Positions 7,852 to 16,834 of a stretch of 64,000 nucleotides of DNA are shown piece by piece. Source of the DNA: Bog-756 sp035531955. GTDB taxonomy: Bacteria; Actinomycetota; Acidimicrobiia; Acidimicrobiales; RAAP-2. The first letter of the stretch is position 1. The number at the start of each line of letters is the position of its first letter. The position numbers and the translations under genes are program-made. The stretch is taken from positions 1 through 64,000 of the forward strand of contig DATKRZ010000067.1 of the NCBI GenBank assembly GCA_035531955.1, read 5' to 3'. The notes below the pieces were generated by a model. It worked only from the letters and a program-made list of their open reading frames with translations. It searched no databases and was not told the DNA's origin.

Positions 7852-9102
7852 CTACCGAGCCTTTCTCTCACGCTTGGCCTTCGAGCGCGGGTGCTCTTTG
7901 GATGCGGCCGATCCGCCATCGGCCGCATCCGGCGGCGGCCCGTTCCTGCCGCTTCCCGGACCCTTGACGTCGTCGGGCGCAGGCCTGGGCCCTCGGGCAG
8001 CCCCCGTGCCCCGCTTGGGGCCCGGGTTGGACCGGGACCCGTTGGCGGAGCCTGTCGTCTTCGCCGAGCTCACCGTCTTGGCCGGATTGGCGGCCTTCGC
8101 CGGGGTCGCCGGCCGCTTTGCCGCCTTGGCCCCGGCGGCCGGCGTGCCGCGCGCAACACGTGGAGTCGAGCCGTTGGCCGTCCCGCCCGCCTTGGGCGAG
8201 GTGGAGCCGCCGCCCGCCTTGGGCTTCGGGAGCGCCCGCTCGGTGCGGTCGGCCACCGGTCCTTTCGCCCCGGCCGCCACCGGGGGCCCGCTGACGATCC
8301 CCTTGCGGAACAGAACCTCTTGGGTGCCGATGCGGATAGCGCTCGAAACAATGAAATAGACATTGAGAATTGCGGCCACATTGATATAAATAAAACCGAA
8401 TATGAGCGGCATGTATTTCTGAAGCATGGCTGCCTGCGGATTAGCCTGAGCAGCCTGCGGATTACGAGCATTGAGACGGGCCATCTGAAGATATTGGAGC
8501 GCCACCGATCCCACCACCAGCAGCAGGTACGGGATGGCGATGAATATCGAGCTGTGACGGGAGAGAAGCTTTTCGGAGAAATCCATCCCGAAGGAGATGA
8601 GCTGGCCATGGTGGGCGTGAATGTTCAGGTACATGGCGCTGGTCTTGGGGATGTAGCGGGGCTCGGCCACGACCTGTGCCGCCACCGTGAACCCGTGCAC
8701 CGTGTGCGCCGGTATGGTGACGGTGTTGGTAATACCCCGAATAACGCTGTAGAGAACGAAGAATGCGGGCATCTGCAACAACATGGGGAGACACCCTGAG
8801 GCCGGGTTCACATTGTGCTCTTTGTAGAGCTTCATCATTTCTTCATTCATTTGGGTCCGGTTTTCCGCACCCTTGTACTTCTGCTGCAGCTTCTTCATCT
8901 CGGGCCCGAGGGCCTGCATGGCCGCCATGTTCTTCGTGCTCTTGACGGTCAGCGGGGTGAGCAGAGCCATGATCACGATGGTGAGCAGGGCCACGTCGAT
9001 CGGGTAGTTGGGAATGATCGAGTAGAAGAAGGCCAGCACCCCTCCCACCCCGTCCAGGAGTGGCTGGAAGATCCGACCGATGTCCTTGATCAACGACTGC
9101 AT
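7852..9102 (-). CDS. yidC: membrane protein insertase YidC/Oxa1
   Basis: A 416-residue insertase that integrates membrane proteins alone or with SecYEG. Membrane segments lie near residues 10-35, 40-60, 105-130, 175-200 and 220-245. The cytoplasmic loop carries the family segment QKYKGAENRTQMNEEMMKLYKEH followed by PASGCLPMLLQMP. The C-terminal ~150 residues are a basic Ala/Pro/Gly-rich tail typical of actinobacterial YidC and probably ribosome-facing. GGAGG sits before the ATG at 9102. The start overlaps the yidD end by 13 bases. Part of the membrane region (8330-8470) is strikingly AT-rich. A longer upstream extension lies inside yidD and is rejected. Confidence 0.94.
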   Translation of the reverse strand: MQSLIKDIGRIFQPLLDGVGGVLAFFYSIIPNYPIDVALLTIVIMALLTPLTVKSTKNMAAMQALGPEMKKLQQKYKGAENRTQMNEEMMKLYKEHNVNPASGCLPMLLQMPAFFVLYSVIRGITNTVTIPAHTVHGFTVAAQVVAEPRYIPKTSAMYLNIHAHHGQLISFGMDFSEKLLSRHSSIFIAIPYLLLVVGSVALQYLQMARLNARNPQAAQANPQAAMLQKYMPLIFGFIYINVAAILNVYFIVSSAIRIGTQEVLFRKGIVSGPPVAAGAKGPVADRTERALPKPKAGGGSTSPKAGGTANGSTPRVARGTPAAGAKAAKRPATPAKAANPAKTVSSAKTTGSANGSRSNPGPKRGTGAARGPRPAPDDVKGPGSGRNGPPPDAADGGSAASKEHPRSKAKRERKAR

Positions 9103-9422
9103 GGAGTCCTCCGGTCGGGGACGGGATCTACGCCGTGCCGACCCCACGGATGGCAGCGGAGGAGGCGTCCGGCGGCGAGCCGGGCGCCGCGGAGGGAGCC
9201 GTGGCGGTCGATGGCCTCGATGGCATACTCCGAGCAGGTGGGGAGGAACCGACAGCCCGTCGGGCGGCCGGACCGAGCCAACTGGTAGATATGGATGGCC
9301 GCGATCAGCCACCCGGAGACGGGTCGCCGGGGCGGATCCCGCCGTTCAGCCACGCAGACGAGGTCGCCGGGGCGGCGCTCGTCACGGTGCTCGGGTCGGG
9401 CGGTCACCGGTGCCGGCCTCAC
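9090..9422 (-). CDS. yidD: membrane protein insertion efficiency factor YidD
   Basis: A 110-residue YidD-family protein. The core GCRFLPTCSEYAIEAIDRHG and the RCHPWGRHGVDPVP motif match the family, including conserved cysteines. An amphipathic segment, SGWLIAAIHIYQL, precedes the core and may dip into the membrane. It assists YidC-mediated insertion (family knowledge). The GTG start overlaps the rnpA stop by four bases (GTGA), and its 3' end overlaps yidC. The first ~35 residues are longer than in many homologues, so a later start is possible. Confidence 0.92.
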   Translation of the reverse strand: MRPAPVTARPEHRDERRPGDLVCVAERRDPPRRPVSGWLIAAIHIYQLARSGRPTGCRFLPTCSEYAIEAIDRHGSLRGARLAAGRLLRCHPWGRHGVDPVPDRRTPCSR

Positions 9423-9835
9423 CGGGTCACCTTCGCCTCGTCCGACGACGGGCCGGGGGAGTGACCGGCCGGACGATCGGTGGCCCTCTCCAATGCTTGG
9501 CTCATGGCCACCTTCAGTTCGTCGAAACCCAATTTTGAGCCGCCTGGCCCCGTGCTTACTACGTAGGCACCGACCGGCAGGGATGACGCCTGCTCGGCCA
9601 TGATGGCCCGCATCCGGCGCCGTAGTCGGTTCCTCGCTACTGCATTTCCTACCCGGCGGTTGATGGCATAGGCCACTTCCGTCCTTGACCAGGTACTTTG
9701 GTACAAAAATCGAACAGTGAACGGGCCTGAGCGGCCCTGGGACGAGGTACGCCGCAAGGCCTCGAAGGTCCGGCGCGACCGCACCGGGCCCAGCCGCCCG
9801 GCCGAGGGCCGATCCCGTCGATCCCCGTCGGTCAC
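9419..9835 (-). CDS. rnpA: ribonuclease P protein component
   Basis: A 138-residue basic protein subunit of RNase P, which matures tRNA 5' ends with the RNase P RNA. The family core reads AINRRVGNAVARNRLRRRMRAI, containing the RNR motif that contacts the RNA; the N-terminal LRRTSSQGRSGPFTVRF is also typical. The GTG start at 9835 overlaps the rpmH stop by four bases, as in most bacteria. Upstream codons in frame cover rpmH and its leader and are not part of it. Confidence 0.95.
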   Translation of the reverse strand: MTDGDRRDRPSAGRLGPVRSRRTFEALRRTSSQGRSGPFTVRFLYQSTWSRTEVAYAINRRVGNAVARNRLRRRMRAIMAEQASSLPVGAYVVSTGPGGSKLGFDELKVAMSQALERATDRPAGHSPGPSSDEAKVTR

Positions 9836-9966
9836 GCCGACAGTCGTTGGCGCCCCTTCGCCCGGCGGGCGCGGATCACAGCCCGTCCGGCTTTGGTCGA
9901 CATCCGCTTTCGGAATCCGTGGGTCTTGGCCCGTTTTCGTGTGTTCGGCTGGTATGTGCGCTTCAT
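9832..9966 (-). CDS. rpmH: 50S ribosomal protein L34
   Basis: A 44-residue ribosomal protein. The sequence MKRTYQPNTRKRAKTHGFRK followed by the basic KGRQRLSA tail is unmistakable L34. A purine-rich GAGGAAGGAAG element precedes the ATG. It heads the operon rpmH-rnpA-yidD-yidC-jag-rsmG, whose promoter must lie in the 359-base gap shared with divergent dnaA. Confidence 0.98.
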   Translation of the reverse strand: MKRTYQPNTRKRAKTHGFRKRMSTKAGRAVIRARRAKGRQRLSA

Positions 9967-10325
9967 CCATCCACTTCCTTCCTCGCCCTGGACCGTGGAC
10001 ACTGGCGTCACATCCGGCAGGGGGCCCGGCCACACAGGGATCAGGGCATTCCGCCACATGCTAGGCGCGAATGGGCCCTGGCTCTAGTCGAGCCGGGGGA
10101 GGCACAGCGGATTTCCACGGTGTACCGTTCCGGGCACAGCAGGTCGGCCGCGGACCGTGGAGTCTCCAGGAATGGCCATTCCCTGCCCCGAGGAACCACC
10201 CGAAACGTCACCAACCCCAGAGCGCCCCTTCTTGAGCCGCAGGACGGTGCGTGCACCAACGACACTCGTCCACACCTGTGGATATCTTTGTGGACCGAGC
10301 AAATACTCCAAGGGCGGAGGCCCAT
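9967..10325. promoter_or_regulatory. rpmH-dnaA divergent regulatory region
   Basis: About 360 bases with no credible gene between divergent rpmH and dnaA. It must hold the promoters of both operons. A cluster of DnaA-box-like sequences lies at 10267-10295. GGCGGAGG immediately precedes the dnaA GTG. Confidence 0.7.
10267..10295. promoter_or_regulatory. DnaA-box cluster upstream of dnaA
   Basis: TCGTCCACA (10267-10275), TGTGGATAT (10277-10285, one mismatch from TGTGGATAA) and a third partial box, TTTGTGGAC, lie within 30 bases. The 12-mer CTGTGGATATCT occurs again in oriC. The position suggests autoregulation of dnaA. Confidence 0.6.
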
Positions 10326-11753
10326 GTGAACGAGACTGAAGGGCTGTGGATTTCATGCTCGGCCGCCCTGCGTGAGCAGGTGTCCGACGCCATCTGGCAG
10401 GCCTACCTCTCCGGGATCACACCGCTGTCGATCAACGAGGGCGAGATCGTACTGGGGGTACCCAACACGCTGATCCGCGACCGCGTCGAGTCGCGGTTCC
10501 TCGGCCTCATCCAGGACACGCTGACCGGCACCGTGGGCCGGGACCTGGTGGTTCGTCTCGAAGTGCTGGCCCCCGTCCACGAGCCGGCCGAGGAGATCCT
10601 CGCCACCGCCGGCGCTGCTGCCGGTCGGGCCGGCTCGGCCATGGGCGCAGACCGGCCCCTGTCGGCCCGGGGGGAGTCCGGTCGCGGCCCTGGATCACCC
10701 ACCCCGAGACCCGACCACCTCGGATCGCCGGTGCTCGATCCCCGGTACACGTTCGACACCTTCGTAATCGCCTCCTCCAACCGCTTCGCCCATGCCGCCG
10801 CCCAATCGGTGGCCGAGTCCCCGGCGCGTTCGTACAACCCCCTGTTCATCTACGGGGACGCCGGACTCGGCAAGACCCACCTGCTGCACGCCATCGGCAA
10901 CTACGTCCTCGAGAACTTTGTCGGGCGGCACATCCGTTACGTGACCACCGAGACCTACATGAACGAGTTCGTCGACGCCATCCGCACCAATGCCACCACC
11001 GCCTTCAAGCGACGGTACCGGGAGTGCGACGTGCTCCTGATCGACGACGTCCAGTTCATGGAGCGCAAGGAGTCGCTGCAGGAGGAGTTCTTCCACACGT
11101 TCAACTCCCTGTACGGCGCCTCGAAGCAGATCGTGCTCACCTCGGACCGACCCCCGAAGTCGATCGCCACCTTGGAGGACCGGCTCCGCAGCCGCTTCCT
11201 GTCGGGTCTGATCACCATCGTGGAGCCTCCCGACCTCGAGACCCGCCTGGCCATCCTCAGGGCGAAGGCCGAGCACGATCACATGGACGTGCCCGACACC
11301 GTGCTCGAGTTCATCGCCACCCACGTCAAGGACAACATCCGCGAACTCGAGGGGGCCCTCATACGGGTCACCGCCTTCGCCAGTCTCAACCGGCAGCCGA
11401 TGAGCAGGGAGCTGGCCGAGCAGGTGCTTTCAGACATCGTTTCCGCCGATCAGCCCCGCCGGATCACCCCTCAGGTCATCCTGGCTGCGACCTCGGACAC
11501 CTTCGGGTTCTCCGTCGAAGAGCTCTGTGGTCCCAACCGCAGACGCCCGCTGGTGACCGCCCGACAAGTGAGCATGTACGTGTTCCGGGAGCTCACCGAC
11601 TTCAGCTATCCGGCCATCGGCCGCGAATTCGGGGGCCGCGACCACTCCACGGTGATGCACGCCGTTGACAAGATCACCGCCATGATGAAAGAGCGCCATC
11701 AGATCTACAACCAGGTGACCGATCTGATCGTGCGGATCAAGAGTGGTTCGTGA
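10326..11753 (+). CDS. dnaA: chromosomal replication initiator DnaA
   Basis: A 475-residue AAA+ initiator that binds DnaA boxes and melts oriC. Domain I (LWISCSAALREQVSDAIWQ) recruits helicase. A Gly/Pro-rich domain II follows (about 90-140). Walker A GDAGLGKTHLLHAIG, Walker B VLLIDDVQFM and the arginine-finger helix LRSRFLSGL mark domain III. The domain IV signature GGRDHSTVMHAV contacts the box. The GTG at 10326 is chosen because GGCGGAGG precedes it and the first residues then match DnaA; an ATG 75 bases upstream would add residues unlike DnaA. Confidence 0.98.
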   Translation: MNETEGLWISCSAALREQVSDAIWQAYLSGITPLSINEGEIVLGVPNTLIRDRVESRFLGLIQDTLTGTVGRDLVVRLEVLAPVHEPAEEILATAGAAAGRAGSAMGADRPLSARGESGRGPGSPTPRPDHLGSPVLDPRYTFDTFVIASSNRFAHAAAQSVAESPARSYNPLFIYGDAGLGKTHLLHAIGNYVLENFVGRHIRYVTTETYMNEFVDAIRTNATTAFKRRYRECDVLLIDDVQFMERKESLQEEFFHTFNSLYGASKQIVLTSDRPPKSIATLEDRLRSRFLSGLITIVEPPDLETRLAILRAKAEHDHMDVPDTVLEFIATHVKDNIRELEGALIRVTAFASLNRQPMSRELAEQVLSDIVSADQPRRITPQVILAATSDTFGFSVEELCGPNRRRPLVTARQVSMYVFRELTDFSYPAIGREFGGRDHSTVMHAVDKITAMMKERHQIYNQVTDLIVRIKSGS

Positions 11754-12033
11754 CGCCCGACCGTCTGTTCGCCCTCTTTCCGGAGGTTGTGCACTATCTG
11801 TGGATATCTCCGGTGAAGTCTGGGGTAATTCTGTGAACTCGAGATGAACTTGTCCATAAGTGTTCATCCGACGGACACCCACCCCCGGGGTCGACGGGAA
11901 ACAGTGGACGGGCGGGGCACAACCGGACATGCCCTACGCTGCGCCGATGGCAGGTCATCCCCAATCCACAGGGCTTATTACCATCACTATTTGAATTCAA
12001 ACAACTAACAAAGAGCGAGAAGGGACAATTCTG
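11754..12033. other. oriC: origin of replication oriC (dnaA-dnaN intergenic)
   Basis: This 280-base gap has origin features. DnaA-box-like sequences include TGTGGATAT at 11799-11807, TTGTCCATA at 11850-11858 and CAATCCACA at 11962-11970, with TTGTGCACT near 11788. An AT-rich stretch (11974-12013), unusual for this genome, lies just before dnaN and could be the unwinding element. The dnaA-dnaN location is the standard actinobacterial origin. Confidence 0.85.
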
Positions 12034-13200
12034 GTGAAGTTTCGATGCGAGCGCGACTCCCTGGTGGAGGTGCTGACCACTGCCGGGCGCGCCGTGAGCT
12101 CGCGCACGTCGACCTCCATGGCCCTCGGCGGCGTTCGGATCGAGACGACGGGTAATCACCTCGGCGTGGTCGGCACCGACCTCGATCTCACCATCCACGT
12201 ATCTGCCGAAGCCATCGGGATCACCGACGGAGTGTGTGTCGCGCCGGCCAAACTGCTCGCCGACATCGTCCGGTCACTGGAGCCGGGAGCGGTGACTATC
12301 GACGCCGAGGGCGAAAAGGTGGAGATCGGCGCCGCCCGGTCGCGGTTCAGTCTGCGGACATTTCCGGTCGACGACTTTCCGACACTCCCCGAACCTCCGG
12401 AACCGGACACCTCGTTGCCGGCAGCCGGCTTGGCCGGTGCCCTCCGACAGGTGGTCCGGGCCGCCTCGAGCGACGACGCGCGTCCGCTGCTCACCGGAGT
12501 GCTGATTGCCGCCGAGGGAAGTGGTATCCGCCTGGTGGCCACCGACTCCTACCGGTTGGCCATGCGGGACATCGACGGCAGCGACGCCCTGTCGGACAAC
12601 TCGCAGATCCTGGTGCCGGCCAGGGCCCTTGCCGAGCTGCAACGGTTGTCGGTCCTCGGGATGACGGGCAAGGATCCGTCAGCGGCCACATCGGCAGCCG
12701 AGGGCGAGGGAAACCAGGGCGCGGTGGCTCCCACCGTGGGGCTGTCGATCGGCGAGCACGACGTCACCTTCACCGCCGACGGAGTGAAGGTCAGCACCCG
12801 GCTCCTCGACGGGAGCTACCCCGACTACCGCCAGCTCATCCCGGCCGCCTACCCCAACCAGCTCCACCTCGGGAAGGACTCGCTCCTCGACGCCCTTCGC
12901 CGGGTGCGCCTGCTGGTACGGGACAACACGACGCCCGTCCGGCTCTCGATGCGCCCGGGCGGGGTGGACCTGACCGTGGTGTCCCAAGAGGTCGGGGACG
13001 CCAGCGAGACCGTCGACGCGGACTTCGAGGGGGCCGAATTGACCATCGCCTTCAATCCCACCTATCTGATCGACGGGGTGGAGGCGGTGACCGGCGACGA
13101 GGTGCTGCTCGAGACCGTGGATGCCACCAAGCCGGCAACGGTGCGTGCCGCCGAGGAGTCGAGCTTCCGCTACCTGCTCATGCCGGTGCGGGTTTCGTAG
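12034..13200 (+). CDS. dnaN: DNA polymerase III sliding clamp (beta subunit)
   Basis: A 388-residue clamp made of three structurally similar domains; two copies encircle DNA and tether polymerase III. Typical landmarks are MKFRCERDSLVEVL at the start, GVLIAAEGSGIRLVATDSYRLA, the strand LDGSYPDYRQLIP and the C-terminal RYLLMPVRVS, which ends in the peptide-binding pocket. The GTG start follows GAGAAGGGA. It is 280 bases downstream of dnaA across oriC, and recF follows 23 bases later. A short acidic Ala/Gly insertion near residues 210-225 lies between domains. Confidence 0.97.
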   Translation: MKFRCERDSLVEVLTTAGRAVSSRTSTSMALGGVRIETTGNHLGVVGTDLDLTIHVSAEAIGITDGVCVAPAKLLADIVRSLEPGAVTIDAEGEKVEIGAARSRFSLRTFPVDDFPTLPEPPEPDTSLPAAGLAGALRQVVRAASSDDARPLLTGVLIAAEGSGIRLVATDSYRLAMRDIDGSDALSDNSQILVPARALAELQRLSVLGMTGKDPSAATSAAEGEGNQGAVAPTVGLSIGEHDVTFTADGVKVSTRLLDGSYPDYRQLIPAAYPNQLHLGKDSLLDALRRVRLLVRDNTTPVRLSMRPGGVDLTVVSQEVGDASETVDADFEGAELTIAFNPTYLIDGVEAVTGDEVLLETVDATKPATVRAAEESSFRYLLMPVRVS

Positions 13201-13223
13201 CGCTCCCACCGGCCGGCTCCTTC

Positions 13224-14324
13224 GTGCACCTCGTCTCGTTGGCCATGTCGGACTTCCGCAACATCGTCGAGACCGCCATCGAACCCGATCCCGACGGGAC
13301 GACGGTGATCACCGGCCTCAACGGCGCCGGCAAGACGAGTGTGTTGGAAGCCGTCGGGTACCTGTCGACCCTCCAGTCGTTCCGAGGCACGCCGCGCGAG
13401 GCGATGGTCCGCCGGGGTACCGACCGTGCCATCCTCCGCGCCGAGACACTGGTCAACGGCAGACCGGTCACCATCGAGGCGGAGCTGTCGGCCGGGGGGA
13501 GGTCCCGGACCATGGTGAACCGCCAGACCGTCCGTCGCCGAGCCGACCTCCACGAGGCGCTCCGGACCACGGTGTTCTCTCCCGAGGACATCGGAGTGGT
13601 GCGCGCCGGGCCGACCGAGCGACGCCGGTTCCTGGACGAGTTGCTGGCGGTGGTGGACCCCAAAGCGGCGGCCTCCGTCGAGGAGGTCGACAAGATCCTG
13701 CGTCAGCGCTCCGCCCTGCTCCGCGGGGTGGGGCGCCGCCTCACGGCCGAGGTGGCCGGCACGCTGGACGTGTGGGACTCGCGCCTGGATGCGGCGGGAA
13801 CGGCCCTGGTGGAGGCCCGCGAGGCGCTGGTGGTGCAACTGGTCCCGCTGGTCGGGACCCACTACTCCCGGCTGGCGGGCCAGCCGACGCCGGTGGACCT
13901 CGACTACCGGCGCTCGTGGCCGGGACGGCTCATCGGCGCCCTGTCCGAAGGCCGGGGCAAGGACGTCGAGCGGGGGGTGTCGTCGATCGGTCCCCACCGC
14001 GACGAGCTCGAGCTGTCGGTGGACGGGCTGCCGGGCCGCACGCACAGTTCCCAGGGCGAGCAGCGCTCCTTGGCCCTCGCCCTGCGGCTGGCGGCGCACC
14101 AGCTGGCTACCGAGCGCCTGGGATCGGCTCCGGTGCTGCTCCTCGACGACGTGTTCTCGGAGCTCGATCCGCTCCGGGCCCGGGCGCTGCTGGCCGGGCT
14201 CCCACCGGGGCAGGCCCTCTTGACCACCGCCCTGCCCGCACCCCCGGAGGTGTCGGCCGCCAAGATCCACGCGCTCGAGGCCGGCGGGCACCGGGCTACG
14301 GCCGACAGGACGGGGCCGGGGTAG
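13224..14324 (+). CDS. recF: DNA replication and repair protein RecF
   Basis: A 366-residue SMC-like ATPase that helps load RecA at gaps on single-stranded DNA. Walker A GLNGAGKTSVLEAV, the ABC signature in SSQGEQRSLALALRLA and Walker B VLLLDDVFSELD are present. The GTG at 13224 gives VHLVSLAMSDFRN, which matches the conserved RecF N-terminus. The stop shares one base with the start of the next gene. The very long upstream open frame is antisense-like read-through of dnaN and is not used. Confidence 0.95.
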   Translation: MHLVSLAMSDFRNIVETAIEPDPDGTTVITGLNGAGKTSVLEAVGYLSTLQSFRGTPREAMVRRGTDRAILRAETLVNGRPVTIEAELSAGGRSRTMVNRQTVRRRADLHEALRTTVFSPEDIGVVRAGPTERRRFLDELLAVVDPKAAASVEEVDKILRQRSALLRGVGRRLTAEVAGTLDVWDSRLDAAGTALVEAREALVVQLVPLVGTHYSRLAGQPTPVDLDYRRSWPGRLIGALSEGRGKDVERGVSSIGPHRDELELSVDGLPGRTHSSQGEQRSLALALRLAAHQLATERLGSAPVLLLDDVFSELDPLRARALLAGLPPGQALLTTALPAPPEVSAAKIHALEAGGHRATADRTGPG

Positions 14325-14641
14325 TGGATCCCGACCCCTACGGTCGCGACCCCGGCCCTCGCCCGATCGATGCCTCGCTGGACGCGGTGTCGAAGAAGTT
14401 GGGGGTGGACGACGCCCGGGGACTCGGCCGGCTGTTCGCCCACTGGGAGGAGGTCGTCGGGCCGGCGATGGCCGAGCACGTGCGGCCCACCCGGCTCGAC
14501 GGCGAGGCCCTGGTGGTCACCGTCGACCATCCGGCCTGGGCCACCCAGGTGCGCCGTCTGGGAGAGGAGCTTCTCGACCGGGTGGCGGAACGGACCGGTC
14601 TTGGCCGGCCGCCACGGGTGGAGGTGCGGGTGCGCAGGTGA
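14324..14641 (+). CDS. DUF721 / DciA-like helicase-loading candidate
   Basis: A 105-residue protein of the DUF721 (DciA) type, located as usual between recF and gyrB. It contains LFAHWEEVVGPAMAEHVRPTRLDGEALVVTVDHPAWATQV, the KH-like core of the family. DciA proteins assist loading or function of the replicative helicase DnaB in bacteria lacking DnaC. The GTG start overlaps the recF stop (TAGTG), indicating coupled translation. The N-terminal 20 residues are Pro/Asp-rich. Confidence 0.85.
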   Translation: MDPDPYGRDPGPRPIDASLDAVSKKLGVDDARGLGRLFAHWEEVVGPAMAEHVRPTRLDGEALVVTVDHPAWATQVRRLGEELLDRVAERTGLGRPPRVEVRVRR

Positions 14642-14810
14642 CAGGCCCGAGAAAGGTCCCACCATCGGTCATGCGGGTCACACCCGGGGACTACACTGGG
14701 CTCTTGGAATCGGGTGAACCCGGCCCCCGGCGAATTGGGCCCCGTGCCTCACCGGAAGCCCCGTTGCACCGGTTCCCGCTCAGTCAAACGACGTTGGAAA
14801 GGGCGCGCCT

Positions 14811-16760
14811 GTGGCGCTGAAGACGGAGAACGAGCCGAAGGTGCCGGCGGCCACCTATGAGGCCAAGGACATCACGGTTCTGGAAGGACTCGACCCGGTC
14901 AGGAAGCGACCGGGGATGTACATCGGATCGACCGGGCCGTCCGGTCTGCACCACCTGGTCTGGGAGGTCGTCGACAATGCGGTGGACGAAGCCATGGCCG
15001 GTTTCTGCACCCGGATCGACGTGACCCTGCTGGCCGACGGCGGGGTGCGGGTGGCCGACGACGGCCGTGGGTTTCCCACCGGTCCGATGAAGGAACAGCA
15101 GGGGAAGTCGGCCGCCGAGGTCGTGCTGACGGTGCTCCACGCCGGGGGGAAGTTCGGTGAAGGGGGAGGGTACAAGGTGTCCGGCGGCCTGCACGGGGTC
15201 GGCGTCTCGGTGGTCAACGCCCTCTCGACCCGGCTGCTGCTCGAGATCGACCGGGACGGCGACCATCACGAGCTCGAGTTCCGCGACGGCGGCAAGCCCT
15301 CGGGCAAGCTGGCGGTGACCGGTCGGGCGCCGCGCGGCCGGACCGGGAGCACCGTGACCTTCTGGCCGGACCCGACAATCTTCGAGGAGGTCGAATTCCG
15401 GGCTCAGACCGTCGTCGAGCGGCTGCAGGTCATGGCCTTTCTCAACAAGGGCCTCGAGATCCGCTTCGTCGACGAGCGGCCCGAGGCCAGGCCGGCCCAG
15501 ACCTTCAAGTACAAGGACGGGATCGTCGACTACGTCCGCCACCTCAACGCCTCGAAGGAGGCGCTGTTCCGCAAGGTCGCCTCGCTCGAGCAGCAGGAGG
15601 AGACGATGGAGGTGGAGATTGCCCTCCAGTGGAACACCGGCTTCTACGAGAGCATCCATTCCTTCGCCAACGGGATCTCCACCATCGACGGGGGCATGCA
15701 CGAAGAGGGATTCAAGAAGTCGTTGACCAATGTGGCCAACAAGTACGCACGGGCCCGTGGCGCCCTGAAGGAGAAGGACGACAACCTGCTCGGCGAGGAC
15801 ATCCGCGAGGGCTTGACCGCCATCATCTCGGTGCGCCTGCAGGATCCCCAGTTCGAGGGCCAGACCAAGGCCAAGCTGGGCAACGTCCCGGTGCGTTCGT
15901 TGGTGGAACGGGCGACCAACGAGAAGCTCGCCGAATGGTTCGAGGAGAACCCCCGCGAGGGCGGACAGATCATCCAGAAGGGCCTCTTGGCGGCGCGGGC
16001 CCGGGTGGCCGCCCGCTCCGCCCGCGACCTGACCCGGCGGAAGTCATCCCTCGACGGCGCCGGGCTGCCCGGCAAGCTGGTCGACTGCTCGTCGCGCGAC
16101 CCCCGGGAGAGCGAGCTGTTCATCGTGGAGGGCAACTCGGCCGGCGGGTCGGCCAAGGACGCCCGCAATCCGCGCACCCAGGCCATCCTCCCCATCCGCG
16201 GCAAGATCCTCAACGTCGAGCGGGCCCGCATCGACAAGATGCTGAAGAACACCGAGATCCAGGCCCTGATCGCGGCCATCGGGGCCGGCCTGGCCGAGGA
16301 CTTCGATGTCACCAAGTCCCGCTATCACAAGATCATCATCCTGGCCGACGCCGACGTCGACGGCTCCCACATCCGCACCCTGCTGCTCACCTTCTTCTTC
16401 CGGCAGATGAAGCCGCTGGTCGAGGGCGGATTCGTCTACGTGGCCCAGCCGCCGCTGTACTCCACCCTGGTGGGTAAGGAGAAGGTCTACCTGAAGGACG
16501 ACCAGGCCAAGGCCGGGTTCCTGGTGGAGAACCCGAACCACAAGGCCGACTTCCAGCGGTTGAAGGGACTGGGGGAGATGGACTTCGGGGAGCTCCGGGA
16601 CACCACCATGGACCCCGGGCGCCGGTCGCTGCTGCAGGTGGCCGTGGAGCAGGCGGCGGTGGCCGACGAGGTCTGCTCGGTGCTGATGGGCGAGGACGTG
16701 GAGCTCCGGCGCCACTTCATCCAGACCAATGCCAAAGATGTGCGCTTCCTCGACATCTGA
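14811..16760 (+). CDS. gyrB: DNA gyrase subunit B
   Basis: A 649-residue ATPase subunit of gyrase. GHKL motifs are EVVDNAVDEA, DDGRGFP and GGLHGVGVSVVNALS. The TOPRIM domain has VEGNSAGGSAKDARN and DADVDGSHIRTLL, with the acidic residues that bind magnesium. The C-terminus ends at the usual GEDVELRRHFIQTNAKDVRFLDI. The GTG start is preceded by GGAAAGGG. Length is normal for an actinobacterial GyrB without the proteobacterial insert. Its partner gyrA follows 74 bases later. Confidence 0.98.
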   Translation: MALKTENEPKVPAATYEAKDITVLEGLDPVRKRPGMYIGSTGPSGLHHLVWEVVDNAVDEAMAGFCTRIDVTLLADGGVRVADDGRGFPTGPMKEQQGKSAAEVVLTVLHAGGKFGEGGGYKVSGGLHGVGVSVVNALSTRLLLEIDRDGDHHELEFRDGGKPSGKLAVTGRAPRGRTGSTVTFWPDPTIFEEVEFRAQTVVERLQVMAFLNKGLEIRFVDERPEARPAQTFKYKDGIVDYVRHLNASKEALFRKVASLEQQEETMEVEIALQWNTGFYESIHSFANGISTIDGGMHEEGFKKSLTNVANKYARARGALKEKDDNLLGEDIREGLTAIISVRLQDPQFEGQTKAKLGNVPVRSLVERATNEKLAEWFEENPREGGQIIQKGLLAARARVAARSARDLTRRKSSLDGAGLPGKLVDCSSRDPRESELFIVEGNSAGGSAKDARNPRTQAILPIRGKILNVERARIDKMLKNTEIQALIAAIGAGLAEDFDVTKSRYHKIIILADADVDGSHIRTLLLTFFFRQMKPLVEGGFVYVAQPPLYSTLVGKEKVYLKDDQAKAGFLVENPNHKADFQRLKGLGEMDFGELRDTTMDPGRRSLLQVAVEQAAVADEVCSVLMGEDVELRRHFIQTNAKDVRFLDI

Positions 16761-16834
16761 GGGGCGGATCGGGCCGGGCACCCGCAGTACGGTGACCGCC
16801 CGGATGAGAATTCCGAAAAGGACGAGGACGCGGC

